In this document: piece after piece, positions 1 through 7,099 of the stretch
Numbering within the stretch: position 1 is the first letter of the stretch
Layout of the letters: the number at the start of each line of letters is the position of its first letter
DNA from: Gammaproteobacteria bacterium
GTDB taxonomy: Bacteria; Pseudomonadota; Gammaproteobacteria; Pseudomonadales; Azotimanducaceae
Assembly (NCBI GenBank): GCA_024640825.1
Contig: JAHEEG010000020.1
Span: forward strand, 1 to 37,092
Length of the DNA stretch: 37,092 bases
Direction: 5' to 3'
Notes under the pieces: generated by a model
Told to the model about the DNA's origin: nothing
The model's input: only the letters and a program-made list of their open reading frames with translations
Databases searched by the model: none
Translations under genes and position numbers: made by a program

Positions 1-293
1 GGCGTCTGTTCATCGAGACCGATGGCCCTCAGCCGGCGGGCCTCAACGACCAGATGCTTGTTGCGGACCCGGCTACCGGCGAGCTGCGCCGGCTGCTTGA
101 AGGTGTCATCTCGTGTGAGGTCACGGGCATAACGGTAACGCCTGATCGCCGCACGTTGTTTTGCAACCTGCAGCATCCGGGTAATGGCAATTCGATTGCC
201 ACCAGCTTTCCTGCGCCCTTTGGCAGCGGCAAGATCCCGCGCGATGCGACGCTTGTCATTCGCCGCAAAGACCGTGGGATCGTGGGCTCCTGA
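1..293 (+). CDS. PhoX-like (DUF839) phosphatase, C-terminal end
   Basis: The gene is open at the left edge; only about the last 96 residues are present, read from base 3. The stretch CEVTGITVTPDRRTLF followed by NLQHPG resembles the C-terminal blade of PhoX/DUF839 proteins, which are calcium-dependent, usually Tat-exported alkaline phosphatases that release phosphate from organic esters. The catalytic and metal-binding parts lie outside the window, so substrate and export cannot be judged. The next gene-like sequence downstream is on the opposite strand, a truncated crotonase, so this gene probably ends its transcription unit. Family assignment is by motif recognition from a short fragment. 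Confidence 0.7.
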   Translation, partial: RLFIETDGPQPAGLNDQMLVADPATGELRRLLEGVISCEVTGITVTPDRRTLFCNLQHPGNGNSIATSFPAPFGSGKIPRDATLVIRRKDRGIVGS

Positions 294-352
294 CTTCGGT
301 TGCTCTTCTCTGCTCAGCCGCGACGATGCTCCTGCGCATCAGAAAATCCGGC

Positions 353-619
353 CTAGATGGCTCGCATCGGCGGCGTTCCACCAAGTTCCGCGCTGCTGTA
401 AGCCTTCAGGTCGTCTGCTGCGCAGAAGGCGCGGTCGCTACCGGTGAATATCAGTACCCGAACGGTGTTATCCATCTGCGCCTGGGTTGCGGCTTCGATA
501 AGATCCTGCTTGATGCAGGTGGCCATGCCGTTCAGACGTACAGGGGTGTTGAAGCGGAACCAGGCGATTCCCGGGTCCTCTGACTGGATCTCGAAGCCAG
601 TGAGGTATCCCGTGTCCAT
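353..619 (-). pseudogene. Enoyl-CoA hydratase/isomerase (crotonase) N-terminal remnant
   Basis: An 88-residue frame starting MDTGYLTGF matches only the first third of a crotonase (family about 260 residues). The phrases FRFNTPVRLNGM, VRVLIFTGSDRAFCAADDL and KAYS correspond to the first beta strands and the first oxyanion-hole loop. The usual AGDD/AGAD is AADD here. The start is supported by a GGGGAGG Shine-Dalgarno eight bases upstream of the ATG. The frame stops at PPMRAI, and none of the three frames over the following 60 bases continues the fold before the PhoX end is reached. The second oxyanion-loop residue, the acid/base glutamates and the trimerisation helices are all missing. I read this as the remains of a deleted gene; a short expressed fragment is possible but unlikely to be catalytic. 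Confidence 0.65.
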
Positions 620-720
620 GCGGATAGCCTCCCCTGTTTCCGCTATCTTATGAGCTTGTCCGCCCGCCATCCAGAATCGCTGGGACAAGACGGAATTCAG
701 AACTCGCAGGAGAGCAGGGC

Positions 721-1293
721 ATGAGTAGAAGGCTGTTAGGTAGGTTCCTTAGGTTGTTCTTCGTCCTGTTCGGTGGCTTTTTTGGGGTTCTGGCTGTCAT
801 CGGGCCGCCTGTTCCGTCGGCGTGGGCTGAAGATGGCAGAAGCGCCGTCACCGGGTTCTGGGCGGGCGAAGAATCCATACTCGAGGTCACCCTGGTTGAT
901 GACGGCCTCAGCGCCACGGTCTTCGCGCTGACAAATCCCGTCTATCGACCCGATGAGCAGGCGGGGCCGGCAGGCAACCTTCGGCTGGATGATAGAAACG
1001 ACGACGAAGCGCTTCGCGAGCGACCTGTCCTCGGCCTGGAATTGCTGTCTGGATATCGTTTCGAGGATGGCCACTGGCAGGGGAACATTTACGACCCTAA
1101 AACGGGGAACACGTACAGGTCGCGGATGTGGGTTGACCGCAATGGGCGGCTCAAGATGCGCGGCTACCTGGGCCTACCCATGCTGGGCCGCACCGTCGAA
1201 TACGTACCGCTCAGCGATTGCCCACCGCAGGTGCCGGCAATGCTGGCGTTCGTTGACGAGATACCCCCCTCGGCGGCCAGTTGCGGGGAGTGA
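721..1293 (+). CDS. Exported DUF2147 family protein
   Basis: 190 residues. The N-terminus has arginines, then a long hydrophobic run (residues 9-29) and a PSAWA cleavage site near residue 35, a standard Sec signal peptide. The mature part fits DUF2147: the segment GYRFEDGHWQGNIYDPKTG, then YRSRMWVDRNGRLKMRGYLG and a VEYVPL ending. These small beta-barrel-like periplasmic proteins have no firmly established function. The usual N-terminal WL.P/DG..Nu signature is weak (GFWAGEESILEVTLVDDG). It ends three bases before the stop of the convergent MBL gene, leaving no room for a terminator. Family confident, function unknown. Confidence 0.75.
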   Translation: MSRRLLGRFLRLFFVLFGGFFGVLAVIGPPVPSAWAEDGRSAVTGFWAGEESILEVTLVDDGLSATVFALTNPVYRPDEQAGPAGNLRLDDRNDDEALRERPVLGLELLSGYRFEDGHWQGNIYDPKTGNTYRSRMWVDRNGRLKMRGYLGLPMLGRTVEYVPLSDCPPQVPAMLAFVDEIPPSAASCGE

Positions 1294-1296
1294 CCG

Positions 1297-1980
1297 TCAG
1301 TCTCCCATGATCATCTTCCAGGTCTTCACGTCCTTGATGTTCAGGTAGGTGTTCTGGGCGCGGGTGTCGCCCAGGGTTGCGTTGGGTACGCTGGAGTAGT
1401 TGTGACCTGGCAGCAGCAGGGTGTCGTTCGGCAGCGAGGCGAGTTTCTGCAGGCTGTAGTACATGTCTTCGGAGTTTGATCCGGGGAGGTCGACTCGACC
1501 GCAGCCGTTTATGAACAGGGTGTCTCCGGAAACCAGCGTGTTCTTGATGCGGAAACATTGGGAGCCGGGCGTGTGGCCGGGCGTGTGCAGAAACTCCACC
1601 TCTATGTCTCCGATGCTCAATCGATCCCCCGAGTCGACCCGGGCCAGGTCGCTGTCTGAAACCCCGGTTACCTTCCTTACCCCGTCCGCCTCACTCTTGT
1701 GCGCATAGATCTTCACAGGATTGCGGGCGATGAGCTCGCTGATGCCTTCGATGTTGTGTCCGCCGTACGAACCTCCGCAGTGATCTGGGTGATAGTGCGT
1801 CACCAGAGCGGCGGTGAGGCGATACTCCTTCTCTTCGATGTGCCGAAGCAGGCCATCGATATCCCAGGCCGGGTCGACGATCACCACCTCTCGAGAGCTT
1901 CGGCAGCCCACTATGTACGTGAAGTTCTGCATCGGGCCGATTTCGATCTGCTCGACGATCAGCTCTTTTTCGTAGTTCAT
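1297..1980 (-). CDS. Metallo-beta-lactamase fold hydrolase (GloB/ETHE1-like)
   Basis: 227 residues from the ATG at 1980, which has GGAG about eight bases upstream; a longer frame reaching upstream overlaps the phosphoesterase gene and is rejected. The metal-binding motif THYHPDH is at residues 61-67, followed by HTPGHTPG, SGDTLF, GCGRVDLPG and LLPGH, the ordered ligands of the glyoxalase II/ETHE1 branch that binds two (glyoxalase II) or one (ETHE1) metal ions. The family hydrolyses thioesters such as S-lactoylglutathione or oxidises persulfides; the sequence alone does not separate these. It is cytoplasmic, with no signal peptide. It lies downstream of the phosphoesterase on the same strand with a 44-base gap, so it may be in the same transcript. 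Confidence 0.85.
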   Translation of the reverse strand: MNYEKELIVEQIEIGPMQNFTYIVGCRSSREVVIVDPAWDIDGLLRHIEEKEYRLTAALVTHYHPDHCGGSYGGHNIEGISELIARNPVKIYAHKSEADGVRKVTGVSDSDLARVDSGDRLSIGDIEVEFLHTPGHTPGSQCFRIKNTLVSGDTLFINGCGRVDLPGSNSEDMYYSLQKLASLPNDTLLLPGHNYSSVPNATLGDTRAQNTYLNIKDVKTWKMIMGD

Positions 1981-2024
1981 AGGTTTGTCTCCGGCGGGTG
2001 CCTGTGCCAGCGTTTTGAGGTTCT

Positions 2025-3140
2025 CTAAGTCAGGTGAATCATACTGATTTCGCAGCGTGAGCCCAGACGCAGTATCGGCCCCCAGGTACCCGTCCCGGGC
2101 GATACGTAAAGATGCATGTCTCCTACCCTGTACAGACCGCAGATTCGGGGGAAAACGCGCCGTACCAGATGATTGAACGGGACGATCTGGCCGTTGTGCG
2201 TGTGGCCGCATAGCATCAGATCCGCGCCCCACTCGGCGGCATCGGCAGCGCCGTCGGGCCGATGGTATAGCAGGATCCGGAAGCGGTCGGCGTGCGGCTC
2301 GAAAAACGGCAGTATCTTTCCTACCTGGGTTTTTGCTTCGGCATCGTCGATGCCGACCAACTGCATCTCGCCGACTTCCAGACTCTCGTTGCGCAGAACC
2401 CTGACGCCCAGATTCTTCAGGCGGGCGCAGATGTCTTCCACGTCTACGTAACGTTCGTGATTGCCGATGATGAAAAAGGCGGGGGCGTTGATCTCGCCCA
2501 GCGCGGCCAACTCCTGTTCCTGGATGTTGCGAAAGTCCACCAGGTCGCCGGTGATCAGCACGTGGTCCGGGTTCTGAGTGTTCAAGCGGCGTACGACCCG
2601 CGTCAGGAAGCGGCCGCTGCGGGAACCGACGTGAACGTCGCTTATCTGCGCGAGCCGCCGGCCTTTCAGCTCAGCGGGTGCCGGGATGTCTATCTGTCGT
2701 ACGGTGAGCCGCTGGGCATTCACCAGTCCGTACCCCGCAAGCGCGCCGGTTGCACCGAGCAGGGCCCAGCCGGAGGGCTGTGGATTCAAGGTCAGGAGCA
2801 GGTTGGCCACTTCCCAGGGTGCCACCAGCGTGAACGCAATGAAGCATACGCCCAGCCAGGTCAGAGACAGTGCGGACAGCCAGCGGGTGATGCGACCGGG
2901 CACCCATTCGTAGCTCAGACGCCCCGCCAGGGGGCCGACCATTATGAGCAGGAGAACGGGCGTCTCCGGCTGCCAGCCGGGGAAACACAGCAGCAGTATC
3001 CGCATCAGCGGGTAGACCAGGATGCCGAAATAGACGAGTGCAAAAATGGCTGCCGGAGATACGCGCCGCAGGGCAAGGCGCAGCGTGCCCCACTGACCTG
3101 AGCCGGCGGCGACGGGCCGAGGATCGTCAGCCTCGCTCAC
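2025..3140 (-). CDS. Membrane-anchored metallophosphoesterase (YaeI/YkuE-like)
   Basis: 371 residues from a GTG at 3140 that overlaps the upstream gene's stop (GTGA), a classic coupling arrangement; the frame is open further upstream but that part overlaps the neighbour. Hydrophobic helices cover roughly residues 28-50, 58-75, 88-107 and 125-141. The calcineurin-type domain follows: DVH (168-170), GD (198-199), GNHE (226-229), H293 and GHTH (312-315), the full set of dinuclear metal ligands. The layout resembles YkuE/YaeI phosphodiesterases (UDP-2,3-diacylglucosamine pyrophosphatase-like or lipid phosphatases). Substrate is not determined. Being coupled to a sugar-phosphate-isomerase-like gene suggests a link to envelope carbohydrate or lipid metabolism, which is inference. 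Confidence 0.85.
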   Translation of the reverse strand: MSEADDPRPVAAGSGQWGTLRLALRRVSPAAIFALVYFGILVYPLMRILLLCFPGWQPETPVLLLIMVGPLAGRLSYEWVPGRITRWLSALSLTWLGVCFIAFTLVAPWEVANLLLTLNPQPSGWALLGATGALAGYGLVNAQRLTVRQIDIPAPAELKGRRLAQISDVHVGSRSGRFLTRVVRRLNTQNPDHVLITGDLVDFRNIQEQELAALGEINAPAFFIIGNHERYVDVEDICARLKNLGVRVLRNESLEVGEMQLVGIDDAEAKTQVGKILPFFEPHADRFRILLYHRPDGAADAAEWGADLMLCGHTHNGQIVPFNHLVRRVFPRICGLYRVGDMHLYVSPGTGTWGPILRLGSRCEISMIHLT

Positions 3141-4255
3141 AGGTCTGCCGCGGCTATGAGCATAATCGCTTGGATGTCTGTCGGGTTGGTTACCGTGGTC
3201 GATGCCTGTGCCCGCCGCTCTTGCAGCAGCCATCCGGGCACGAAGGCCGCCTGTTCGGCTTCCAGCAAGAGGGGTCCAAGTTTCAGCCTGCCAGCTGCCA
3301 CCATGCAGATCGCGTAGCTCGGGTGGTTGGGCAACTGCATGGTTGCTCCGGGCGCCAGGCAAACCCGCCACATACCCAGACCGTTCAGCCCGGTTACCTC
3401 GTCGATGCCTTTGGCCACGGGCCGTGTTTCCGTTTCAGCTGGCGGTTCCAGGCGCATTCGCGCGATGGCCTGCTCGCTGTCCCAGTGATCTTGGGTCAGT
3501 ACCCTCTGAGCAAAGGAAATGATTTTTCGCTCGTACGTCGGCGTCTGGAACTCGATAACCCTGACGCCGTGTTGAAGGGCGTGGGGCAGTCCCGTGGGCA
3601 CCACGACGACGTCGCCGATCGCCACGCTGCGCAACTCGGTGAAGGCTTCCATGGCGTGCCGAAGCGTGGCCTCGCGAGCCGCCAGTTCCGGCGCTGGTGC
3701 TGCGGCCTGTTGGTCGATTTTGCGGCGGACTTTTTCGTAGGCCTTGACCGCGTTCAGATAGGCGGTGCGAAAAGCCAGATCGTCGCCGTGCGCTCGACGT
3801 GCAGTCTGGTTCATGCCGAGTCGAATTCGACCCTTACCCTCGGGCCAGGCTGCCTGGTCGATGCGGGTTACCACATAGACCTCCTGCTTCTCGTCGTGCA
3901 GCTCGAAATAGAGGTCGCCCAGCACGGGCTGCGGGCTTGGTTCCAGGACTTTCAGCAGTGTTAGCGGCAAATTGCGGCACAGCCGATGCGGCGCCAGCTG
4001 CAGATATTGCGAAAGTCCCAGCGGGCCTGATTCGGTCAGGACCTGGCTCTCGCCTCTGGCTTCAATTCCCGTGTACCAGATCTCTCGACCCCAGGGCTTT
4101 GCGATGCTTACGGGTGCAAGGCGCACCGCGACATCCAGGCGAACGTGGCTGCCCTTCAGTGTCGCGGTAAAGGCGGGATCAGGAGTATGGGGATTCGGCA
4201 CAGTGTCCAGTTCTGGCGAGTTTTTTTCTAAGGGTCGGATTATAGTGGTTCGCAT
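3137..4255 (-). CDS. Class I phosphomannose isomerase-like cupin protein
   Basis: 372 residues. KPWGREIWYTG (residues 53-63) is the entry motif of class I mannose-6-phosphate isomerases, and PLTLLKVLEPSPQP followed by LYFELH and KQEVYVV aligns with the zinc-site region that normally reads QVHP...KTEMWYVL. Here the loop between these parts is very short and the usual QVH is ELH (E118, H120); E125 and H225 (VPTGLPHAL) are in place to complete a metal site. This suggests a divergent isomerase or a non-catalytic cupin relative rather than housekeeping ManA. The start is uncertain: a TATAAT hexamer lies on this strand at 4243-4238, inside the first codons, so translation may begin later. It is translationally coupled to the phosphoesterase and divergent from the Ada/AlkA gene by 32 bases. 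Confidence 0.7.
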   Translation of the reverse strand: MRTTIIRPLEKNSPELDTVPNPHTPDPAFTATLKGSHVRLDVAVRLAPVSIAKPWGREIWYTGIEARGESQVLTESGPLGLSQYLQLAPHRLCRNLPLTLLKVLEPSPQPVLGDLYFELHDEKQEVYVVTRIDQAAWPEGKGRIRLGMNQTARRAHGDDLAFRTAYLNAVKAYEKVRRKIDQQAAAPAPELAAREATLRHAMEAFTELRSVAIGDVVVVPTGLPHALQHGVRVIEFQTPTYERKIISFAQRVLTQDHWDSEQAIARMRLEPPAETETRPVAKGIDEVTGLNGLGMWRVCLAPGATMQLPNHPSYAICMVAAGRLKLGPLLLEAEQAAFVPGWLLQERRAQASTTVTNPTDIQAIMLIAAADL

Positions 4256-4287
4256 CGAAAGTTGAGAACCAGTCCCCGGAGTTCCCC

Positions 4288-5706
4288 ATGTTGCCCGAGC
4301 CTGATGTCTGTGAGCGAGCCCGTCTTTCCCGGGATCCTCGTTTTGACGGGCGCTTTTTCGTCGGTGTGATCACCACGGGCATCTACTGTCGACCGGTCTG
4401 CCCAGCACGGCTGCCGGCACGCGAGAACGTGCGGCTTTTCCCGTCGGCAGCCGCCGCCCAGGACGCAGGATTTCGGCCCTGCCTGCGCTGCCGTCCCGAG
4501 AATGCTGCCCGATTGCCGGAGTGGTGCATCAGCAGTCGGTCGGTGCTGCGGGGTTTGCGGCTCATTGACGGCGGGTTGCTGGATCGAGTCCAGGCGACGC
4601 AGTTTGCTCAACGTCTGGGAATGAGCCAGCGTCACATGAACCGGCTTTTCAGTCAGGAGTTGGGTGCCACGCCGAAGAGCCTCGCGCAGACGCGGCGCCG
4701 CCAGCTTGCGAAGCGGCTCATCGACGACAGTGATGCGCCATTGGCTCAGATCGCGCTGCAGGCGGGATATGGCAGCGTGCGCCGGTTCAACGACGACATG
4801 CTGAAGGTCTACGGCCGCAGCCCGAGGGCACTGCGGGCCGCTGGTCGTGGCAGGCGGCCCGCAGCTTCTGGGTCTTTGCAGTTTCGCTTGCCGGTCCGGC
4901 TGCCTTACAACGCCCAATGGATATTTGCTTTTCTGCGCCGCCGGGCGTTGCCCGGTCTTGAAGAGGTCGACGCTGGCAGTTACCGGCGTCGCATCACCGA
5001 TCGACGCGGCCAGCACCACTGGATTAATGTGACCGCCGAAGACGAGGCACTCGTTCTTTCCGTTCCTGCGGACCCGGCTATAGAGCTGGCGGATGTGATT
5101 GCCCGGGTGCGTCGGGTTTTTGACCTGGATGCTGATTCCAGCGTTGTAGATGCTCATCTGGCGAGGGACCCCCGGCTGGCTGAGGTGGTTGTTGCCAGCC
5201 CGGGAGTTCGGGTGCCGGGTGCCTGGGACGGTTTCGAGACCGCAGTTCGGGCAGTCCTGGGACAACAGGTAAGCGTAGATAGAGCGACCTCTCTCGGTCG
5301 ACGCCTGATGGAAACCTATGGCGACGGCCGTTTCCCCTCTGCAGCGGCCCTCAGTTGCGCTACGCCGGCGGAGATCGGCATGCCTGGCCTGCGCGGTCAA
5401 GCCATCAGCAGCCTGGCGGCCGTGGTGGCTCAGGGCGATCTCATCTTGGATGACGGGGCCGATGTGGAGGTGCTGCAGGACAGACTCTGCGCCATCCGGG
5501 GAATAGGTCCCTGGACCGCCGCCTACGTAGCCATGCGGATCGCCAAGGACCCCGATGCTTTTCCGCACGGCGACTGGGCGGTCCTCAAGGTTTTGGGAAC
5601 CACAGCTGGCGAGGCCCGCCGCATCTCGTCTGCCTGGCAACCCTGGCGTTCTTACGCGGTAATGTATCTCTGGAAGCTGTCGGAGCGTTGCAGAACGGCA
5701 GTCTGA
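4288..5706 (+). CDS. alkA: Ada metal-binding/AraC HTH/AlkA fusion: 3-methyladenine DNA glycosylase II
   Basis: 472 residues, start supported by CGGAG seven bases upstream. Residues 10-75 are the Ada N-terminal zinc domain with C34, C38, C65 and C68 (GIYCRPVC and CLRC), which in Ada accept methyl groups from DNA phosphotriesters. Residues 85-180 form an AraC-type double helix-turn-helix (QRLGMSQRHMNRLF, then AGYGSVRRFNDDM). Residues 195-310 are the AlkA N-terminal domain, and 310-470 the HhH-GPD glycosylase with IRGIGPWTAAYVAMR and the catalytic aspartate D429 in FPHGDW. It removes alkylated purines and probably senses methylation to activate its own operon. The O6-methylguanine transferase half of classical Ada is absent but is supplied by the next gene 27 bases downstream. 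Confidence 0.93.
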   Translation: MLPEPDVCERARLSRDPRFDGRFFVGVITTGIYCRPVCPARLPARENVRLFPSAAAAQDAGFRPCLRCRPENAARLPEWCISSRSVLRGLRLIDGGLLDRVQATQFAQRLGMSQRHMNRLFSQELGATPKSLAQTRRRQLAKRLIDDSDAPLAQIALQAGYGSVRRFNDDMLKVYGRSPRALRAAGRGRRPAASGSLQFRLPVRLPYNAQWIFAFLRRRALPGLEEVDAGSYRRRITDRRGQHHWINVTAEDEALVLSVPADPAIELADVIARVRRVFDLDADSSVVDAHLARDPRLAEVVVASPGVRVPGAWDGFETAVRAVLGQQVSVDRATSLGRRLMETYGDGRFPSAAALSCATPAEIGMPGLRGQAISSLAAVVAQGDLILDDGADVEVLQDRLCAIRGIGPWTAAYVAMRIAKDPDAFPHGDWAVLKVLGTTAGEARRISSAWQPWRSYAVMYLWKLSERCRTAV

Positions 5707-5733
5707 CAGGCGTTGAGAAGGGAAGACGTTGCG

Positions 5734-6234
5734 ATGATATACACCTACATGGACAGCCCCATCGGTAGGCTGTTGCTGGCTGCGGAGAACGGCAGTCTGA
5801 AGCACATCCGGTTCTCCAGCGGCCGCAAGGCACGTGGGGCCGACCCGGAGTGGGAGCGCCATGACGAGCCTTTCCGGGAAACCAAGCTGCAACTGCGCGC
5901 CTACTTTGCCGGCCAGCGGCACCAGTTCAGCCTGGCACTGGCGCCCGATGTGACTCCGTTTCAGCAGCGGGTGCTTGCCGCGTTGCAGGAAATTCCATAC
6001 GGGCAGACCCGCAGCTACCGGGAGATTGCGACCGCGATTGGAAATCCTAAGGCTGTTCGCGCGGTGGGCGGCGCCAATGCCAGCAATCCGCTGCCCATTG
6101 TCATTCCCTGCCACCGCGTCATCGGCAGCGGTGGTGCGTTGACTGGCTTTGGTGGCGGGTTGGAAACCAAACGCTTCCTGCTCGATCTGGAGCGTCGCCA
6201 TTCCGGTCTGTTTTCGGCATCTGGTGCTGCTTGA
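5734..6234 (+). CDS. ogt: Methylated-DNA--protein-cysteine S-methyltransferase
   Basis: 166 residues from the ATG at 5734, preceded by a GAAGGGAAG purine stretch; a TTG at 5713 gives a longer but less convincing start. It transfers the methyl group from O6-methylguanine or O4-methylthymine to its own cysteine, a suicide repair reaction. The active site IPCHRVI (C126) is preceded by the DNA-binding helix SYREIATAIGNPKAVRAVGGA with the arginine finger, and followed by LTGFGGGLETKRFLLDLE, all hallmarks of the family. Length is normal. It lies 27 bases after the Ada/AlkA fusion in the same direction, so the two most likely form an alkylation-damage operon in which the fused Ada domain is the sensor. 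Confidence 0.95.
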   Translation: MIYTYMDSPIGRLLLAAENGSLKHIRFSSGRKARGADPEWERHDEPFRETKLQLRAYFAGQRHQFSLALAPDVTPFQQRVLAALQEIPYGQTRSYREIATAIGNPKAVRAVGGANASNPLPIVIPCHRVIGSGGALTGFGGGLETKRFLLDLERRHSGLFSASGAA

Positions 6235-6306
6235 GTTCCGCGCTCGACGCTGTCGCAACTTGTCCGCGCGTCGGCGATGCATTTCCAGGATGCCATATGA
6301 CAGACT

Positions 6307-6322
6307 GTAACTGTTTGGTTAC
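6307..6322. promoter_or_regulatory. Inverted repeat GTAAC-N6-GTTAC upstream of tetR
   Basis: A perfect five-base inverted repeat with a six-base spacer lies about 120 bases before the tetR start. Its half site (GTTAC) recurs within the second palindrome at 6425-6430. It could be a distal operator for the TetR protein; this is inference from symmetry only. Confidence 0.3.
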
Positions 6323-6415
6323 TATCGATCACGTTCAATTTGCTCCGGCGGACAATCCCAGTAATGTCAGGAAAATCTGAGGGTTGCGAAGAGCGGACCC
6401 TTGTTTAATTATAAC

Positions 6416-6429
6416 TAACTATATAGTTA
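6416..6429. promoter_or_regulatory. 14-bp perfect palindrome, probable TetR operator
   Basis: TAACTATATAGTTA is a perfect 14-bp palindrome 17 bases before the tetR ATG, in a sharply AT-rich patch of an otherwise GC-rich region. Partial repeats of the half site flank it (TAACT at 6412-6416, CATAGTT at 6430-6436). It overlaps the only plausible -10 elements of the tetR promoter, so binding there would block transcription, as expected for an autorepressing TetR. Confidence 0.55.
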
Positions 6430-6445
6430 CATAGTTCATAACCAA

Positions 6446-7099
6446 ATGGATACTTTGGCTGAACAGGAGGATACGGCGCCAGCGGGCGCTAGGCGTGACC
6501 CCGAGGCCGCGCGGCGACGCATTCTTGATGCCGGCGCCGCCGAGTTTGCCACCGTGGGCTTTGCCGGCGCGCGAGTGGACCGGATCGCCGATCGCGCGGG
6601 CATCAACAAGCGCATGCTGTATCACTACTTCGGCGACAAGCAGGGGGTTTACGGTGCCGTTCTTGCCGATAGGCTGAAGGGGCTGATCAGCGTGCGGGGG
6701 ACTGTGGACGAGCAGCTGAATCGCCTCATAAGCCAGCTGGACCAGACTCTGTCTCGTCTGTTGATCTGGCGGCTACTGGAGTCGAGAGCAGAAACCGGAA
6801 CAGACGAGGAGCTGGGCGGCGAAGCCTTGCGGGCGGCTCTCGAATCCCTGCAGCGGGAAGGCGGGCTGCCGGGCGATCTGGACGTTGCCGCGCTCGCACG
6901 GATGTTTATGGCCCACCTCGTCCTGTCCCGGGCGCGCGGTGTTGCCGGAGGGGAAGATGGCTGCCTCATGGCCGTCGTCGGGTTGTTGAGGTCGATGGCC
7001 CCCCACGAGCCTCCCGATCACCGGAAGCCGAGAGTCCGGCTCAAGCCTTCTGTTTCCTCCGGACCCGCTGCGGGTTCCGGTCAAGCCGCCAGCGACTGA
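6446..7099 (+). CDS. TetR/AcrR family transcriptional regulator
   Basis: 217 residues. The N-terminal DNA-binding domain is clear: [51 protein letters not shown] (residues 23-73), with the recognition helix in [10 protein letters not shown]. The C-terminal ligand domain is short and not assignable to an effector class. No Shine-Dalgarno sequence precedes the ATG, and the likely promoter is very close, so the mRNA may be nearly leaderless. No divergent target gene sits beside it (ogt upstream points toward it), so besides itself its targets are unknown. The last 19 bases overlap the 3' end of the convergent aroA, and the final 20 residues look like low-complexity read-through. Confidence 0.88.
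   Translation: MDTLAEQEDTAPAGARRDPEAARRRILDAGAAEFATVGFAGARVDRIADRAGINKRMLYHYFGDKQGVYGAVLADRLKGLISVRGTVDEQLNRLISQLDQTLSRLLIWRLLESRAETGTDEELGGEALRAALESLQREGGLPGDLDVAALARMFMAHLVLSRARGVAGGEDGCLMAVVGLLRSMAPHEPPDHRKPRVRLKPSVSSGPAAGSGQAASD
7059..7080. terminator. Hairpin at the tetR/aroA convergent junction
   Basis: CCGGACCCG, a short loop, and CGGGTTCCGG form a stem of nine pairs with one bulge. It begins immediately after the aroA stop codon on the minus strand and lies within the tetR 3' coding end. Neither side has a T-tract, so it is not a canonical intrinsic terminator; it may protect the aroA mRNA 3' end or terminate inefficiently. Confidence 0.4.

Noticed and set aside
1981-2232. Longer N-terminus for the first MBL hydrolase
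   Set aside because: It overlaps the phosphoesterase coding end and lacks homology; the ATG at 1980 has a good Shine-Dalgarno.
4240-6282. 680-codon open frame on the minus strand across the repair genes
   Set aside because: It lies wholly opposite the well-supported Ada/AlkA and Ogt genes and its translation is arginine/glutamine-rich with no recognisable fold, as expected for an antisense frame in GC-rich DNA.
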